Shown here piece by piece: positions 4,948 to 6,251 of a stretch of DNA of 6,251 nucleotides. The translations under genes and the position numbers were made by a program. This stretch comes from Candidatus Latescibacterota bacterium (GTDB taxonomy: Bacteria; Latescibacterota; UBA2968; UBA8231). Numbering within the stretch: position 1 is the stretch's first letter; every line of letters begins with the position of its first letter. Below the pieces are notes generated by a model that saw nothing but the letters and a program-made list of their open reading frames with translations, was not told the origin of the DNA and did no database searches. The DNA is taken from positions 1-6,251 of the forward strand of contig DPVW01000286.1 in NCBI GenBank assembly GCA_003529325.1. The letters are read 5' to 3'.

Positions 4948-6251
4948 CTATGGCGGTGTGGATGGAATATGGTAAATCCAGATCGTGTGGCCGATGCGAG
5001 CGACTGGTTCGTAGAGTTTCAACCAGTCGAACAGGCCCTTGCCGTGACCATACATGTCCATATACACGCCGACCCGGTTGGTCACCGAGATGGCCAGCCA
5101 ACCCGTGGTGGGCAACTCGACGGATGTGGTCCCGTGGTTGGGTAGTATGTAGCTGGGAAGCCAGTCGTATTCGAGGTCGTACAATGCCGGGTCGGCGGAG
5201 CCAAAGTAGCTCAGCTTGATACGTGCCACACCTTGCTCGTCCATCCACGTCTTGAGCCCCTTCAAGTCCTGACCCCAGTCCAGATTGGAGTCAACGAGGA
5301 TGCGATGACCACCATCGGGACCTCCTGTCAATTCATTGAAATAGGCCAGATGGTCCGGGTGGATACGGGTCACGGTGAGCAGCAGGGCGGCGCACAAACC
5401 AAGTATGGCATGCCGTCGCCAGGCCGGGGCCGTGCGCCAGGCGGTGCGAATCGCCGCCCCGGTGACGACGAACAAGAATGGATAAACGGGTAGCAGATAA
5501 CGGAGACCGATGGCCTTGCCCTCCGACAGAACAAAGGCGGTGAAGAACAGGACCGGCGGCACGAGCAGGAGTCCGTGATCCCAGGATCTTGCCCGATCCT
5601 GTAGCAACCGCAAGACGCCCCAAGCGCTGAGCAGCAACGTCGGCACCGGGGTCTTGACCAGGAAGGCTGCGGGGAAGTAGTACCACCAGCCTTCTGTGGA
5701 GTATTGGCCAGCAAGAAAGGCCTCATGTCCGGAAGACAGATCCCACAACTGGGAGGTGAGCACCGTCCAGAAGGGCATGATGCGAAAGCCATACAACAGC
5801 CACAGGATCGTCATCGCCGTGAGGGCGAGTGCGACACCCGCCACGGCAGCGCCCACCCAAGGACGGAGACGCGCTACGGGCACCCAACCTGCCCAACGCC
5901 CCAGACGGCTGCGGACGGCATCAGGTCCATTGAGGGCCGTCCAGCACAACAGCACGGCCGTTGTCGGACCCCAGAGCAGGGCGGAGAGCTTGCTCGCCAG
6001 CGCCAGTCCCCCCAGAATCCCGGCGAACAGGAGTCGTCGTCCCGTCGGCTGCAGGAGGAAACGGCGCAGACCGTAGAAGGCGCAGAAGTAGGTGACGGCG
6101 AGGGTGAAATCCGTCGTCGCCAGTCCGGCGTGGGCGATCAGATTTGGCGACAGGCAGGCTGCCCCAAGTGCGACGGTGGCACCTACTGTGCCGTGCAGGT
6201 CGCGCGCCCAGCGCCAAAGGCAGTAGAACAGGGCTGCAGCCGCCACAAGAC
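4948..6251 (-). CDS. GT39/PMT-like polytopic membrane glycosyltransferase (5' end outside window)
   Basis: An integral inner-membrane glycosyltransferase of the GT-C type, related to protein O-mannosyltransferases and ArnT. Such enzymes move a sugar from a polyprenyl-phosphate carrier to a protein, lipid or glycan on the outer face of the membrane; the acceptor here is unknown. About 433 residues are visible and the frame stays open to the right edge, so the N-terminus is missing, including the first large loop that usually carries the acidic catalytic residue. Numbering from the codon at 6246: SPNLIAHAGLATTDF (33-47), LALASKLSALLWG (81-93), long hydrophobic spans near 25-60, 74-103, 132-153, 200-215, 226-240, 250-266 and 280-293, STEGWWYYFP and LVKTP (183-200), GLRYLLPVYPF (247-257). 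A soluble tail begins near 296 with YFNELTGGP and LVDSNLDWGQDL (317-328). These motifs recur in a bacterial family usually annotated glycosyltransferase family 39. It ends 94 bases upstream of the rel start on the same strand; read-through into rel is possible. Confidence 0.88.
   Translation of the reverse strand, partial: LVAAAALFYCLWRWARDLHGTVGATVALGAACLSPNLIAHAGLATTDFTLAVTYFCAFYGLRRFLLQPTGRRLLFAGILGGLALASKLSALLWGPTTAVLLCWTALNGPDAVRSRLGRWAGWVPVARLRPWVGAAVAGVALALTAMTILWLLYGFRIMPFWTVLTSQLWDLSSGHEAFLAGQYSTEGWWYYFPAAFLVKTPVPTLLLSAWGVLRLLQDRARSWDHGLLLVPPVLFFTAFVLSEGKAIGLRYLLPVYPFLFVVTGAAIRTAWRTAPAWRRHAILGLCAALLLTVTRIHPDHLAYFNELTGGPDGGHRILVDSNLDWGQDLKGLKTWMDEQGVARIKLSYFGSADPALYDLEYDWLPSYILPNHGTTSVELPTTGWLAISVTNRVGVYMDMYGHGKGLFDWLKLYEPVARIGHTIWIYHIPSTPP

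Overview
The window comes from a GC-rich Gram-negative bacterial chromosome. It carries five protein-coding genes plus the 3' end of a sixth reading frame, packed tightly with no long empty stretch. All genes look like core or housekeeping types. I see no insertion sequence, phage gene, tRNA, rRNA or CRISPR array. The taxon cannot be fixed from sequence alone. The stringent-response enzyme is a single bifunctional Rel-type protein (RFKD synthetase motif, intact HD hydrolase motif). Its wording around the synthetase loop resembles Rel proteins outside the gammaproteobacterial RelA/SpoT pair, which hints at a deep-branching Gram-negative phylum or a deltaproteobacterium-like lineage. That placement is inference.

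Layout, left to right. The left edge (+ strand) holds the C-terminal ATPase part of a sensor histidine kinase. Seven bases after its stop begins a small membrane-anchored coiled-coil protein with a C-terminal helical/HTH-like segment of the DUF2802 kind, probably co-transcribed and translationally coupled. A roughly 100-base convergent intergenic region with several inverted repeats follows. Next comes hisC (- strand, histidinol-phosphate aminotransferase), with a recognisable promoter (perfect TTGACA). Divergently from hisC runs a 92-residue protein of unknown function (+ strand, GTG start, strong Shine-Dalgarno) that appears to be built from two copies of one motif. It converges on the large rel gene (- strand). 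Upstream of rel lies a 94-base gap with a candidate promoter and a perfect inverted repeat. Upstream of that, running off the right edge on the - strand, is a polytopic membrane glycosyltransferase of the GT39/PMT-like (GT-C) type.

The genes do not form one pathway. The histidine kinase and DUF2802-like protein may work as a signalling unit. HisC serves histidine synthesis away from any visible his operon. Rel controls (p)ppGpp. The glycosyltransferase probably works on a lipid-linked sugar at the inner membrane. The least explained items are the 92-residue duplicated protein, the kinase-coupled DUF2802-like protein, and the small regulatory structures between genes. I found no convincing undescribed multi-gene system.
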